Positions 16,151 to 23,099 are shown, counted from the first letter of the stretch. The stretch is 64,000 nucleotides of DNA from Campylobacter concisus (GCF_002092855.1 NZ_LVLC01000030.1:1-64000), one strand, 5' to 3'. Notes: generated from the letters alone by a model not told the origin. Translations and numbers: made by a program.

Positions 16151-17069
16151 TTAACACCTCGATTTTGCTTAAATTCGTTATGCCCGCCGCAGCTAGCATC
16201 TCTTTGATTTTATCCGTTAGCTTGTCGTGCGGGGCATTTGCTGGAGCTTTAACCTCAAACTCAGCGCGGATAGTGTAGATAGCCTTGCCGTTTTCGGCTT
16301 CGCGTGGTTTTTGCAAAATTTCACGTTGGACGTCATAAAAAGATTGTGATGGTGGGGTTGCTTGCTCGGCTTTTGCGCGCTCAATAGCTTCTTGTTTTTC
16401 TCTTTCGGCTCTTGCTAGTAGTTCAGCCTCTCTTTGCGCTGCTTTTGCTTCTAGCTCCGCTTTTTCTATCGCTGCTCGCTCCTCTGCTTCACGTCTTGCT
16501 TGAGCTGCTATTTCGGCATCTCTAGCCGCTTTTTCTTGCTCTGCGATCTTGGCCTGCAAGATTTCGTTTTCAAGGGCTTGTATTTTAGCCTCTATTGCGT
16601 CTTTTGTGGCTTTTGCTAGAGTGCCAGCAGGTGTTACCGCGTTTAATTTAATTAGATCGGATGTATTTATTCTTTCAAAATTTAGCCCCTTTTCATCGCA
16701 GAGGCTTTTTGTATATTCTGCTATCCTTGCTGCAATTATCTCAAGCTTAGCATTTTCAAAATTTGCCACGCCATCTGCTATCTTTTGACGGCCGTCCGTG
16801 ATGATAGCTTCGATCTCTTTTTTTTCGGCTTTTAGTTGATTTACTGGGGCTGAAATTTTATCAATATAAAATTTATATCGCTCACCAATCTCTGTTTTAA
16901 CCTTATTAAAATTTGCCATTACCTTTTTGGCTTCAGGGATGTTTTCCTCGGTTACATTGATAGAATATTTCTCTACCTGCCTGCTAGCTTCAGCTTTTAG
17001 TTCCTCAAAATTAGTAGTCAATTTTTGACTATCTGCTGTTTGTGCCTCATAAGTTACAATTAATTCCAT
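16143..17069 (-). CDS. DUF1351 phage protein, coiled coil
   Basis: This 308-aa protein has a DUF1351-like body (about 1-150) and a long Ala/Glu/Arg-rich coiled coil (about 170-240). DUF1351 genes are found beside phage recombination genes; the exact function is not established. The 8-bp overlap with the RecE-like gene and shared strand indicate co-translation. Confidence 0.75.
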   Translation of the reverse strand: MELIVTYEAQTADSQKLTTNFEELKAEASRQVEKYSINVTEENIPEAKKVMANFNKVKTEIGERYKFYIDKISAPVNQLKAEKKEIEAIITDGRQKIADGVANFENAKLEIIAARIAEYTKSLCDEKGLNFERINTSDLIKLNAVTPAGTLAKATKDAIEAKIQALENEILQAKIAEQEKAARDAEIAAQARREAEERAAIEKAELEAKAAQREAELLARAEREKQEAIERAKAEQATPPSQSFYDVQREILQKPREAENGKAIYTIRAEFEVKAPANAPHDKLTDKIKEMLAAAGITNLSKIEVLNV

Positions 17070-17143
17070 TTTTATCCTTTTGTTATTATTTTTTAACGTA
17101 TTTATTATCTATGTTAAAAATTTCTCAATTTTTTAACAATGGG

Positions 17144-17776
17144 TTAAGCCCATAATTTTTGGGCTATTTCTAATTTTGCTGTTAGCTCTTTAACAGCTTT
17201 TGTCGCATAAGTTAGGCTGTAACTATGTTCGCGTTTTATCGTGCCATTTTTTAGCCCTTGTTGGCGCGCCTTGGCTTTTTCTAGCTGTGCCGTAAAATAT
17301 TCTAGGCTTTCAGGCATTGATAAATTTATCTCCTCTACCTTAGCTTCCCAATATTCAGCTTTGCGTGTTTTTTCGTCTGCTATTTTTTGCTCTCTTACAG
17401 CATTCCCAATCCTATTCCAGTTGCGCTCAATTAAGGCTCTATGTCTATGCTCACTATGGTGTCCGATCTTGATCGGCTCGGCTAGTCTTAGAAACTCTGC
17501 CCCCTCTTGGCTTTTTTCGTGCCACTCATGGCTTTTACTCTCGTGTAAGTTTTGTGAACTTCTATATTTTTCGGCTTTTATTTCAGCGTAACTTGCTTCC
17601 TCTAGCCTAACTATCGAATAATAAAATTTTCCGTTTTTCTCAGCTACTAGGTTATAAACCTCGCACTCAACTTCTTTGCCATATTGTGTTTCAAGTGTTA
17701 TAAACTCACCTTTTTCGTGTTTTTCCTCACACTCTGCCACCCATACATTAGGGCAGTATTTTTTAAAATTTGCCAT
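17144..17776 (-). CDS. DUF3560-like phage protein, 210 aa
   Basis: The central part (PIKIGHHSEHRHRALIERN) matches the DUF3560 signature, where a run of His and Arg precedes a helical C-terminus. There are many coiled-coil heptads. Role unknown; such genes sit in phage and plasmid replication/recombination regions. Its start overlaps the tiny gene at 17763-17870 by 14 bp. Confidence 0.7.
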   Translation of the reverse strand: MANFKKYCPNVWVAECEEKHEKGEFITLETQYGKEVECEVYNLVAEKNGKFYYSIVRLEEASYAEIKAEKYRSSQNLHESKSHEWHEKSQEGAEFLRLAEPIKIGHHSEHRHRALIERNWNRIGNAVREQKIADEKTRKAEYWEAKVEEINLSMPESLEYFTAQLEKAKARQQGLKNGTIKREHSYSLTYATKAVKELTAKLEIAQKLWA

Positions 17777-17870
17777 TATTTAATCCTTTTATAATCTCTA
17801 AAAACTCACCTACTGTCATATTTGGCTTGCCATAGAACTTAACAAGCCTCTTTAGTGTGGAGTATCGCAT
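17763..17870 (-). CDS. Micro-protein, 35 aa
   Basis: An ATG at 17870 follows GAGAGGAGG at 9 nt and opens 35 codons (LKRLVKFYGKPNMTVGEFLE inside). It overlaps both neighbours on the same strand (32 bp with the gene upstream, 14 bp with the gene downstream) and fills an otherwise empty gap, the pattern of a translationally coupled phage gene. Function unknown. Confidence 0.6.
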   Translation of the reverse strand: MRYSTLKRLVKFYGKPNMTVGEFLEIIKGLNNGKF

Positions 17871-18186
17871 CTCTTTGGGCCTCCTCTCGTAGTTTTTTAA
17901 GTGTTTGTTGGTAAGTAGCCGTATAACTTAAAACTGCATCGTTGCTCATTTCAGCTTCAACGCATAGCACATAGACAAGCGCTGCGTAGGCAAAAAAGTC
18001 TTTTTTACAATGCTCGATAAGCAGATCAATTATTTCGCCACTATTTTCGCCAAGTGCATTTTTAAACGTGTAGCGATGACGGCTATATACAGCTTTAATG
18101 TCAGTTATTAGCTCGTCGTATTCTTTGTTTAAATTTATGTGTGCCACGTCGCTCTCGGCATATACTAGGTCGTAGTTCAAACTCAT
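17839..18186 (-). CDS. Hypothetical phage protein, 115 aa
   Basis: A soluble, mostly helical protein of unknown family, with HRYTFKNALGENSGEIIDLL in the middle and FFAYAALVYVLCVEAEM as a buried helix. The ATG follows AAAAGGGGTT. It is coupled to the 29-aa gene upstream (2-bp gap). Confidence 0.6.
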   Translation of the reverse strand: MSLNYDLVYAESDVAHINLNKEYDELITDIKAVYSRHRYTFKNALGENSGEIIDLLIEHCKKDFFAYAALVYVLCVEAEMSNDAVLSYTATYQQTLKKLREEAQRDAILHTKEAC

Positions 18187-18188
18187 TT

Positions 18189-18278
18189 TTAACCCCTTTT
18201 GATATTTAGATAGGCGATATTCTTTATCTCGCCACCATTGCTGAAAATTATGTGAAAAAATCTAATTATCTTTTTCAT
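18189..18278 (-). CDS. Micro-protein, 29 aa
   Basis: An ATG at 18278 follows AAAAAGGAGC at good spacing and opens 29 codons (KKIIRFFHIIFSNGGEIKN), ending 2 bp before the next start. The N-terminus is short, basic and hydrophobic. The ribosome site lies directly at the foot of the long RNA stem at 18290-18424, so its translation may be structure-controlled. Confidence 0.5.
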   Translation of the reverse strand: MKKIIRFFHIIFSNGGEIKNIAYLNIKRG

Positions 18279-18289
18279 TTTTAAGCTCC

Positions 18290-18424
18290 TTTTTCTAATA
18301 GAAACCTTGCTCGCCACCGCCGACTAGATGTTAGAAATCAATTTATACTTAAAGGAAAATTTGTATATGAAAATATTAGTGGGCTTTCGCCTACTCCAAG
18401 CAAGCAAGGCTTTTATTAGAAAAA
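18290..18424 (-). ncRNA. Candidate structured RNA with a 22-nt closing stem
   Basis: 18290-18311 and 18403-18424 are inverted repeats (20 of 22 positions match) enclosing about 91 nt. On the minus strand the interior contains AGTAGGC-GAAA-GCCCACT, a hairpin capped by a GNRA tetraloop, which favours a minus-strand RNA. The element begins right after the stop of the gene at 18425 and ends at the ribosome site of the 29-aa gene. Class unknown. Confidence 0.5.
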
Positions 18425-18841
18425 TTATGAGATTAGATTAAGTGAAAGGGAGAAAATTTTATTTACGGCTTGTTTGATAAACTCATCTTTGCCAGTTTGT
18501 ACGGCTGCCTTTAGGTTATCACCTAGGCTCTTGCCGTCTACGCTTTGCGGAGTTTGTTTTAGTATCTCTAGCCCTTTGGCTGTTAAGATCACATTTGAAA
18601 CCATTTTGTGAGATGAAAAAGAGTTATCTAAATTTACAAAGCCGTTTTCTTTTAGCCATAAACAAGTGTAATAAACGATAGCTACATGTTTATTTACTTC
18701 ATCTACATGTATATCGTTTTTTACTATATCCGCCGCTTTTATATCTTTTGGCAACGGAAACTCGTCAATAAGCTCCGAAAAAATAATGCCTGCATAATAA
18801 TCAAATAACTCTATATTTTTCATCTCGTAATTATAACTCAC
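18425..18841 (-). CDS. First gene of the leftward early operon, 138 aa
   Basis: The family is not recognised. A winged-helix-like stretch (TCLWLKENGFVNLDNSF, then VILTAKGLEILKQTP) is followed by an amphipathic C-terminal helix. The start is either GTG at 18841, with no clear ribosome site, or ATG at 18823 after a weak ACGAG. It lies downstream of a long structured leader and the CI-type operators, so it may be the delayed-early regulator of the operon (inference). Confidence 0.65.
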   Translation of the reverse strand: MSYNYEMKNIELFDYYAGIIFSELIDEFPLPKDIKAADIVKNDIHVDEVNKHVAIVYYTCLWLKENGFVNLDNSFSSHKMVSNVILTAKGLEILKQTPQSVDGKSLGDNLKAAVQTGKDEFIKQAVNKIFSLSLNLIS

Positions 18842-18872
18842 TTTGTTTTAGTGTTTTTCGTTTTATTCATAA

Positions 18873-19007
18873 CCCTGTGAAAAACTATCCTAAATCAGGG
18901 CTAATACCGAATAGCGACGTTTCGGCTCGCTATATCCGCTTCAGATTTAAACGTGATTAACCTGCAACTCGCAGGAGGCTCACTCTGTCAGCTTTCGCTT
19001 GAAGCCT
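18873..19007 (-). ncRNA. Structured leader of the leftward operon
   Basis: Four helices can be drawn in 135 nt without a gene: CCCTG/CAGGG (18873-18900), TAGCGA/TCGCTA (18912-18932), CCTGC/GCAGG (18961-18975) and AGGCT/AGCCT (18976-19007). The last encloses AGC-GAAA-GCT on the minus strand, a GNRA loop. The RNA would be the 5' leader between the operator at 19038 and the first leftward gene. Confidence 0.5.
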
Positions 19008-19037
19008 ATCTACTTTTTGTTTCGATGAAAGAAGTAT

Positions 19038-19086
19038 AGTATAACTATCCTTAAATTTATATAAAATAGAATAGTATAACTATACT
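19038..19086. promoter_or_regulatory. CI-type operators, left/divergent
   Basis: AGTATAACTATCC (19038-19050) and AGTATAACTATACT (19073-19086) match the perfect palindrome AGTATAGCTATACT found beside the repressor at 22365-22378, with one mismatch for the second. They sit between the leftward operon and the rightward gene at 19141, so the repressor could control both. Confidence 0.6.
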
Positions 19087-19107
19087 TTTTAAAATATATT
19101 TTTGTAG

Positions 19108-19113
19108 TATAAT
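19108..19113 (+). promoter_or_regulatory. Putative -10 box (TATAAT)
   Basis: TATAAT lies 28 bp before the gene at 19141 and about 21 bp after the operator at 19073-19086, which would cover the -35 region. Confidence 0.5.
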
Positions 19114-19140
19114 TTCTATTAAATTTTTTAAGGGGATTAC

Positions 19141-19584
19141 ATGAAAAAAATATTAGTTTTATTGCTGTTTGCAACACAAATAGCACTATTTGGGGCAGGC
19201 AGTGATTCGACAAATAAAGAACTTCACGGCGTAGTTGAAAACATACAGATAATATTGGGGGTTGTTTTATTTTTTTTAATTCTAAAAATTTTATTTAAAA
19301 AGAAAGCAACAAGTATAGCGGATCAGACAAATAGTAATGACGGGGGAGATTATATTTGCACCACTTGCCATTCAAGAACAGGTGCGCATTTTAAAAGAAA
19401 GTATTCGATGGGATGGTTTTGGGTAATTTTTATATTTATTAGTATGGGATTGGGTTTGATTGTTTATTTTCTAATAGGAAAAAAAGAAAATGTTTGTCCA
19501 GTGTGTGGAGCTAAAACTCTTGTGCCAATTAACACCCCAATAGGACAACAAATATTAAAAAACAATACCAACAATTTATCTTAA
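19141..19584 (+). CDS. Membrane protein with split zinc ribbon, LITAF-like
   Basis: This 147-aa protein has a signal peptide or first membrane helix (about 1-18), a second helix (about 33-50), and then a C-x2-C (ICTTC, about residues 72-75), a hydrophobic hairpin (WFWVIFIFISMGLGLIVYF) and a second C-x2-C (CPVC, about 120-123). Two CxxC knuckles split by a hydrophobic segment is the layout of LITAF-type domains, which dip into the inner leaflet. The gene stands alone on this strand under a repressor operator. Role unknown; lysogenic conversion or an early lytic membrane function is possible. Confidence 0.7.
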   Translation: MKKILVLLLFATQIALFGAGSDSTNKELHGVVENIQIILGVVLFFLILKILFKKKATSIADQTNSNDGGDYICTTCHSRTGAHFKRKYSMGWFWVIFIFISMGLGLIVYFLIGKKENVCPVCGAKTLVPINTPIGQQILKNNTNNLS

Positions 19585-20016
19585 TTTTCGCCACTCCCAC
19601 GGCGGAGCAGGATCGCTACTCTGCCAAAGCCCATGTTTATTCTCACGAGCCAGCTTTTCTTGATTTACATATATTCTCGAGTATTTTACATAAGCCCAAG
19701 CATAGCCATTTAGTACCATTTGAGCGTTTATATCTTGCCCTTTATAGTAAATAGTGCCTAGCGTGCGTTTGTATCTATCTTTGCCTTTTGGCTCTACTTC
19801 TACAACTTGCCCTGCGATTAGGCTAGCTAAAAATTGCCTTGATTTTTGTCCATAGTCTTGCTTTTTCTCTGGAGCGTCAATGCCGTATAGTCTGACCTTT
19901 GTTTGCTCTTTGCCGCTTAGCACAGTGATCGTGTCGCCGTCAGATATTTTTATGACTTTAGCAGGGAAGGCAAAGAGAGATAAAGGGATAAAAACAAAGA
20001 GGATAAAACGGATCAC
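19576..20016 (-). CDS. Secreted thermonuclease-like nuclease (SNase fold)
   Basis: This 146-aa protein has a Sec signal peptide (about 1-17) and the staphylococcal nuclease catalytic set: SDGDT (26-29), VRLYGIDAPE (41-50; R42, D47, E50) and R84 in KRTLG. It should cut DNA or RNA in the periplasm or outside with Ca2+. The GTG start overlaps the stop of the membrane gene upstream (GTGA), so it is translated with the immunity cassette. Its end overlaps the convergent gene at 19584 by 9 bp. Confidence 0.88.
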   Translation of the reverse strand: MIRFILFVFIPLSLFAFPAKVIKISDGDTITVLSGKEQTKVRLYGIDAPEKKQDYGQKSRQFLASLIAGQVVEVEPKGKDRYKRTLGTIYYKGQDINAQMVLNGYAWAYVKYSRIYVNQEKLARENKHGLWQSSDPAPPWEWRKLR

Positions 20017-20369
20017 TGCTTTTTGACAAAGTATATTAAAAATCTATATGCGTCGTAAGTTTTAAAAATTGCAACAAGAAACAACAAAAAAGATATAACG
20101 CAAATAACTGTTTTGATGGTATCACTCATAAAATCTGGGCGAATAAACCAAAGCAAGCATATAACAACACCACTAATAAAATTCCAACATATAGAGCTAT
20201 TATATCGCCTTATAACGCTATCAATAAGCCCAGTTTCTCGAAACTCTGCTATTCGCCCAGTGCTAATAGTTTGCAATATAGTAATAGCAGCAATAACAAA
20301 GGCTAGCATGGTAAAGCTTATAGTAAAAAGTTTATCTAAATTAGAATAAATAAAATCTACATCTATCAT
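20013..20369 (-). CDS. Small polytopic membrane protein in RexB position
   Basis: This 118-aa protein has three hydrophobic segments (about 14-34, 62-76 and 84-104) joined by a charged loop (GRIAEFRETGLIDSVIRRY). Its ATG overlaps the stop of the 282-aa gene upstream (ATGA), so the two are made together. Placement after a repressor and a RexA-sized partner parallels lambda cI-rexA-rexB, where RexB is a 144-aa four-helix membrane protein. No direct sequence similarity to RexB is claimed. Confidence 0.65.
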   Translation of the reverse strand: MIDVDFIYSNLDKLFTISFTMLAFVIAAITILQTISTGRIAEFRETGLIDSVIRRYNSSICWNFISGVVICLLWFIRPDFMSDTIKTVICVISFLLFLVAIFKTYDAYRFLIYFVKKQ

Positions 20370-21214
20370 CTTGATAAATCCATTATTTCTTGTATATGTT
20401 TTTCATAAACGTCTTTTATGACGACAAGCATGTCTTCAGGTGCAACACGCTTTTTATTTTCCCTTACGCTCATAGATACCGTATAAAACTCATCTAGCAA
20501 ATCAATTAAAACACCACTTTTTAAATAAGAGTTTGATGTCTTTATTCGCATTCTACTATAATTTTCTTTATTCCCCAACAATTTTTTAAAAACATCGGCG
20601 CCAAATAAACCTCTGCCTTTTTTGGCTGTTATTTTTATCTCGATTCGCCCCAGATCGTCATCGTCTATTTTTAATATTCCTTTATCGTCAAGACCGAGTT
20701 CTTGCAGGATTTTTATCGATGGGTTAGCTAGTGCGATGTCGTATGCTTTTATGATGTCGGAATTTAATATTTTTTCGTAGCCATTGCGTGATATAATAGG
20801 TTTTAGGGTAAAGAAGTCGTCTTTAAATTTGCCTTTTAAAAGTTCTTTTACATAGGTTTCAAATGCGCTCGTACTAAACCCTCCCGTCGTCTTCTGATAA
20901 ATAATAACGCCGTTTTTAAAATCCCAAAATAGATAGTTCTGCTCTATGATATATTCTGTTTCGTTTAGCTCGATTTCTCTTGTTTTCCCAGTCACCTCGT
21001 CTTTAATGATAGGATTAAAGTCTTTTCTAAATTTTTGAAATATAAAAATATTTTTTTCACCATTAACACTATCTAAAAACCCTTTATTTTCGTTGATAGC
21101 GATTAGCCCATCTTGTAAAGATAGTCCATTAGAAAAATATTTTTCTAGGCTGTAATCAAACAAATTTTTATCAATATCCCCAACTACCTTGTAAAAATAA
21201 AATTTTATATCCAT
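20366..21214 (-). CDS. RexA-like protein, 282 aa (putative exclusion)
   Basis: The protein is soluble and of similar length to lambda RexA (279 aa). From memory the order of features also looks alike: a mid-region strand with GVIIYQKTTGGFSTSAFE, a segment FFTLKPIISRNGYEKI, then LGRIEIKITAKKGRG followed by a C-terminal helical part. It lies downstream of the repressor with a small membrane gene coupled behind it, as in cI-rexAB. The homology is a hypothesis; another DUF could equally fit. If true, it would sense superinfection and gate the membrane partner. Confidence 0.5.
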   Translation of the reverse strand: MDIKFYFYKVVGDIDKNLFDYSLEKYFSNGLSLQDGLIAINENKGFLDSVNGEKNIFIFQKFRKDFNPIIKDEVTGKTREIELNETEYIIEQNYLFWDFKNGVIIYQKTTGGFSTSAFETYVKELLKGKFKDDFFTLKPIISRNGYEKILNSDIIKAYDIALANPSIKILQELGLDDKGILKIDDDDLGRIEIKITAKKGRGLFGADVFKKLLGNKENYSRMRIKTSNSYLKSGVLIDLLDEFYTVSMSVRENKKRVAPEDMLVVIKDVYEKHIQEIMDLSR

Positions 21215-21226
21215 ATTAAAAGCCTT

Positions 21227-21478
21227 TTATCTAAAATTATCATCCATAATTTTTTCTGCATCATAATAGCTAAGCCTATCCTCAGAATAAAACATATACA
21301 TATCACAATATTCGTTATGATAAAATTTCCCAATTTTTGCAACTTTGATTATGGGTAAATTAAATTTGGCACAGAGACTATTAAATTTAAGAGTGTTGGC
21401 TGTAGCTCTATGATATATAAAAAAATAGCCATTTTCGACCAACTCATTATATTTCTCTTTAAATTCTTTTTCTGTCAT
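21227..21478 (-). CDS. Immunity-operon protein, 83 aa
   Basis: The family is not recognised. It is acidic with many Tyr and Phe residues (NELVENGYFFIYHRATANT; GKFYHNEYCDMYMFY). It lies between the repressor and the RexA-like gene, 12 bp before the latter, and should be expressed in the lysogen. Confidence 0.55.
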   Translation of the reverse strand: MTEKEFKEKYNELVENGYFFIYHRATANTLKFNSLCAKFNLPIIKVAKIGKFYHNEYCDMYMFYSEDRLSYYDAEKIMDDNFR

Positions 21479-21575
21479 TTTTACTCTCTAATGTTTTTGA
21501 GTAACTCCCAACTACACGTCTACTTTATCCCATAATCCTCAAACGTTAGCCCTTTATACACTTCGCAATGGACTT

Positions 21576-22271
21576 TTAAATTCGTTTAGAGTTTATTGCA
21601 TAACAACCGACAACACGCCCTAAAATTTCGACGTTTAACTCTTCCTCAATAATTATTGGCTCGTAGTCCTTATTATCACTTATTAACGCCAATGTAGGAC
21701 GTTTTTTTATTCTTTTTATAAATATTTCGTTTTCATATTTGCAAACATAAATAGCGCCCTCTATTTGGTTTATGTCATCACAAAAAACAACCAAGTCACT
21801 TTCTTTAATAGTCGGCTCCATTGAGTTACCGAAACAAGGAACAATGCCTAGTTTTGCGTGAGGGCTAACGTTAAACATAATTTTTAAATCGTTTGGATTA
21901 AAAGGCAGCAATTCAGGTTCGCCAAAATCGTCGTTCTCAGCGCCCCGACCTGCAGAAACTACTCCGTCTTTATAAAACGGAACATAGACGGTATCGCTAT
22001 TGTTTTTTTCATCTTTGGCTTCTTTATCTGGCGGGACGATCTGAAATAAGTCTTGTAAAATTAAGTCGTTTGTTGGAATGCCTAATAGCTCGCACATTGC
22101 TTGTGCTTTTTCTATTTCGGGCTTGTTTTTGTCGTCTTTAAACCAAAATTTTATACCGCTTTCTGATATTTCATACCCGGCTTTTGTAAGTATCTCTGCT
22201 AATTTTGCATAAGATATTTTCTTTTCCTTTAGAACTTTTTTTAATAGTGGTTTATTGAGTTTGTATTCCAT
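21576..22271 (-). CDS. LexA/CI-like phage repressor with S24 protease
   Basis: This 231-aa protein has an N-terminal helix-turn-helix (about 1-65), a linker and a peptidase S24 domain. The catalytic serine is S150 (GNSMEPTI), the lysine K186 (FIKRI), and the probable self-cleavage site is A107-G108 in VSAGRG, so it should be inactivated through RecA*. A start four codons earlier overlaps the GGAGGA ribosome site; ATG at 22271, five bases after that site, is right. It heads the immunity operon and is divergent from the rightward early genes. Confidence 0.93.
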   Translation of the reverse strand: MEYKLNKPLLKKVLKEKKISYAKLAEILTKAGYEISESGIKFWFKDDKNKPEIEKAQAMCELLGIPTNDLILQDLFQIVPPDKEAKDEKNNSDTVYVPFYKDGVVSAGRGAENDDFGEPELLPFNPNDLKIMFNVSPHAKLGIVPCFGNSMEPTIKESDLVVFCDDINQIEGAIYVCKYENEIFIKRIKKRPTLALISDNKDYEPIIIEEELNVEILGRVVGCYAINSKRI

Positions 22272-22290
22272 GCTATCCTCCAAAGTAAAA

Positions 22291-22378
22291 TGTATAGTAA
22301 TTATATCCTTTTTTTAAAATAATTTAATATAGCAATACTATACTATTAATAACTTTTTAAGAATAGTATAGCTATACT
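22291..22378. promoter_or_regulatory. Repressor operator region, rightward switch
   Basis: The perfect palindrome AGTATAGCTATACT lies at 22365-22378. A half-site CTATACT is at 22338-22344, and TGTATAGTAATTATATCC (22291-22308) resembles the site at 19034-19050. The region separates the repressor from the rightward genes and is the expected CI switch. Confidence 0.65.
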
Positions 22379-22384
22379 TTCATT

Positions 22385-22600
22385 ATGACAACTAAAGAAT
22401 TTACACAAATATTAAGAAAACATTACAGTAAAGAGGTTTCTGTCAAGGGAATAAGGTATGGCTATTTTAGCCCTAAGAGAGAAAAAATAACAGCTATGTA
22501 TGTCGAGGATGGCATAGAACCGACTTTTTGGGAGGAAGTAAAAAACGGCTGGTATAGAACTCAAAGGCTAAAAGAAAAATCTCAAAAGGCTAAAAAATGA
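22385..22600 (+). CDS. First rightward early gene, 71 aa
   Basis: A small basic protein (TTKEFTQILRKHYSKEVSVK at the start, RLKEKSQKAKK at the end) in the cro position. No clear helix-turn-helix is visible, so a Cro function is only positional. The ATG lies about 7 bp after TATACT inside the operator, so the message may be leaderless, and no ribosome site is present. Confidence 0.6.
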   Translation: MTTKEFTQILRKHYSKEVSVKGIRYGYFSPKREKITAMYVEDGIEPTFWEEVKNGWYRTQRLKEKSQKAKK

Positions 22601-22710
22601 TCGAAATTTTAAAGACTAGCATAACGCTTTTCGTCGGCGGGTTTATCTTAGCTGGCGTGTTTACGGTGGCAGTCAATGCTTGTAAATTTATTTTAAGGGG
22701 CAGGAGATGA
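22597..22710 (+). CDS. Micro-protein with one membrane helix, 37 aa
   Basis: The ATG overlaps the upstream stop (ATGA). The 37 residues hold one hydrophobic segment (ITLFVGGFILAGVFTVAVN) and a basic end (FILRGRR), typical of a single-span inner-membrane peptide. Its own stop overlaps the next start (ATGA). Confidence 0.6.
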   Translation: MIEILKTSITLFVGGFILAGVFTVAVNACKFILRGRR

Positions 22711-22871
22711 AAAAAACGCAAGAACAACTAGAGAAAGAGCTTGCAAAGAGAAAATTTCAAAAGAAATTTCGTAAGTCATTAAAAAAGATGATGAAAGAGC
22801 TGGATAAGTTTGAGATGGACGACCAAGCTAAGATCGCAAAAATGATTAACGCTTACGTTAGTCTTTTTTAG
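22707..22871 (+). CDS. Small basic helical protein, 54 aa
   Basis: The start follows GGGGCAGGAG and overlaps the 37-aa gene. The sequence is Lys/Glu-rich (KKTQEQLEKELAKRKFQKK), likely a single amphipathic helix or coiled coil. The end overlaps a convergent small gene by 14 bp. Confidence 0.6.
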   Translation: MKKTQEQLEKELAKRKFQKKFRKSLKKMMKELDKFEMDDQAKIAKMINAYVSLF

Positions 22872-23037
22872 TGTCTTTATTGAGTTTTTCTAGCGTTGGG
22901 GCTATCTCTTGAGCTATTTTATTAAAAATTTCAGAGACATCCCCTCCAAGCAAGTCATTCTTTTTCTCGCCGCTTGTATATCTTTTGTTTGATATGGCGA
23001 GTTTTGTAAGTTCTAAAACTATCTCTTTATCTGTCAT
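22858..23037 (-). CDS. Small antisense-oriented protein, 59 aa
   Basis: An ATG at 23037 follows AAAAAGGAC and opens 59 codons (MTDKEIVLELTKLAISNKRY; then GEKKNDLLGGDV). It is the only leftward gene in the rightward early block and looks coding by composition. Its start is part of an inverted repeat with the start of a tiny rightward frame at 23096. Confidence 0.5.
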   Translation of the reverse strand: MTDKEIVLELTKLAISNKRYTSGEKKNDLLGGDVSEIFNKIAQEIAPTLEKLNKDTKKD

Positions 23038-23099
23038 ATAAGTCCTTTTTGTGGATTTCTTGGCTTGGTCGCTTAGAAATTTTAAAAGGGCTTATATGA
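23034..23099. repeat. Inverted repeat spanning two divergent starts
   Basis: TCATATAAGTCCTTTTT (23034-23050) and AAAAGGGCTTATATGA (23084-23099) are inverted copies with one or two mismatches. Each arm holds a ribosome site and an ATG. It may be a regulatory palindrome or an RNA hairpin that hides both starts. Confidence 0.55.

Noticed and set aside
14200-17000. CRISPR array or toxin-antitoxin system in the early region
   Set aside because: No regularly spaced repeats are present. The two ribbon-helix-helix genes have no toxin-like partner gene in either orientation, so a classical toxin-antitoxin call is not supported.
18367-18441. Plus-strand frame of 24 codons with an AAAGGA ribosome site
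   Set aside because: It lies wholly inside the long inverted repeat and antisense to the leftward operon. Its composition is explained by the structured element, so it is not called as a gene.
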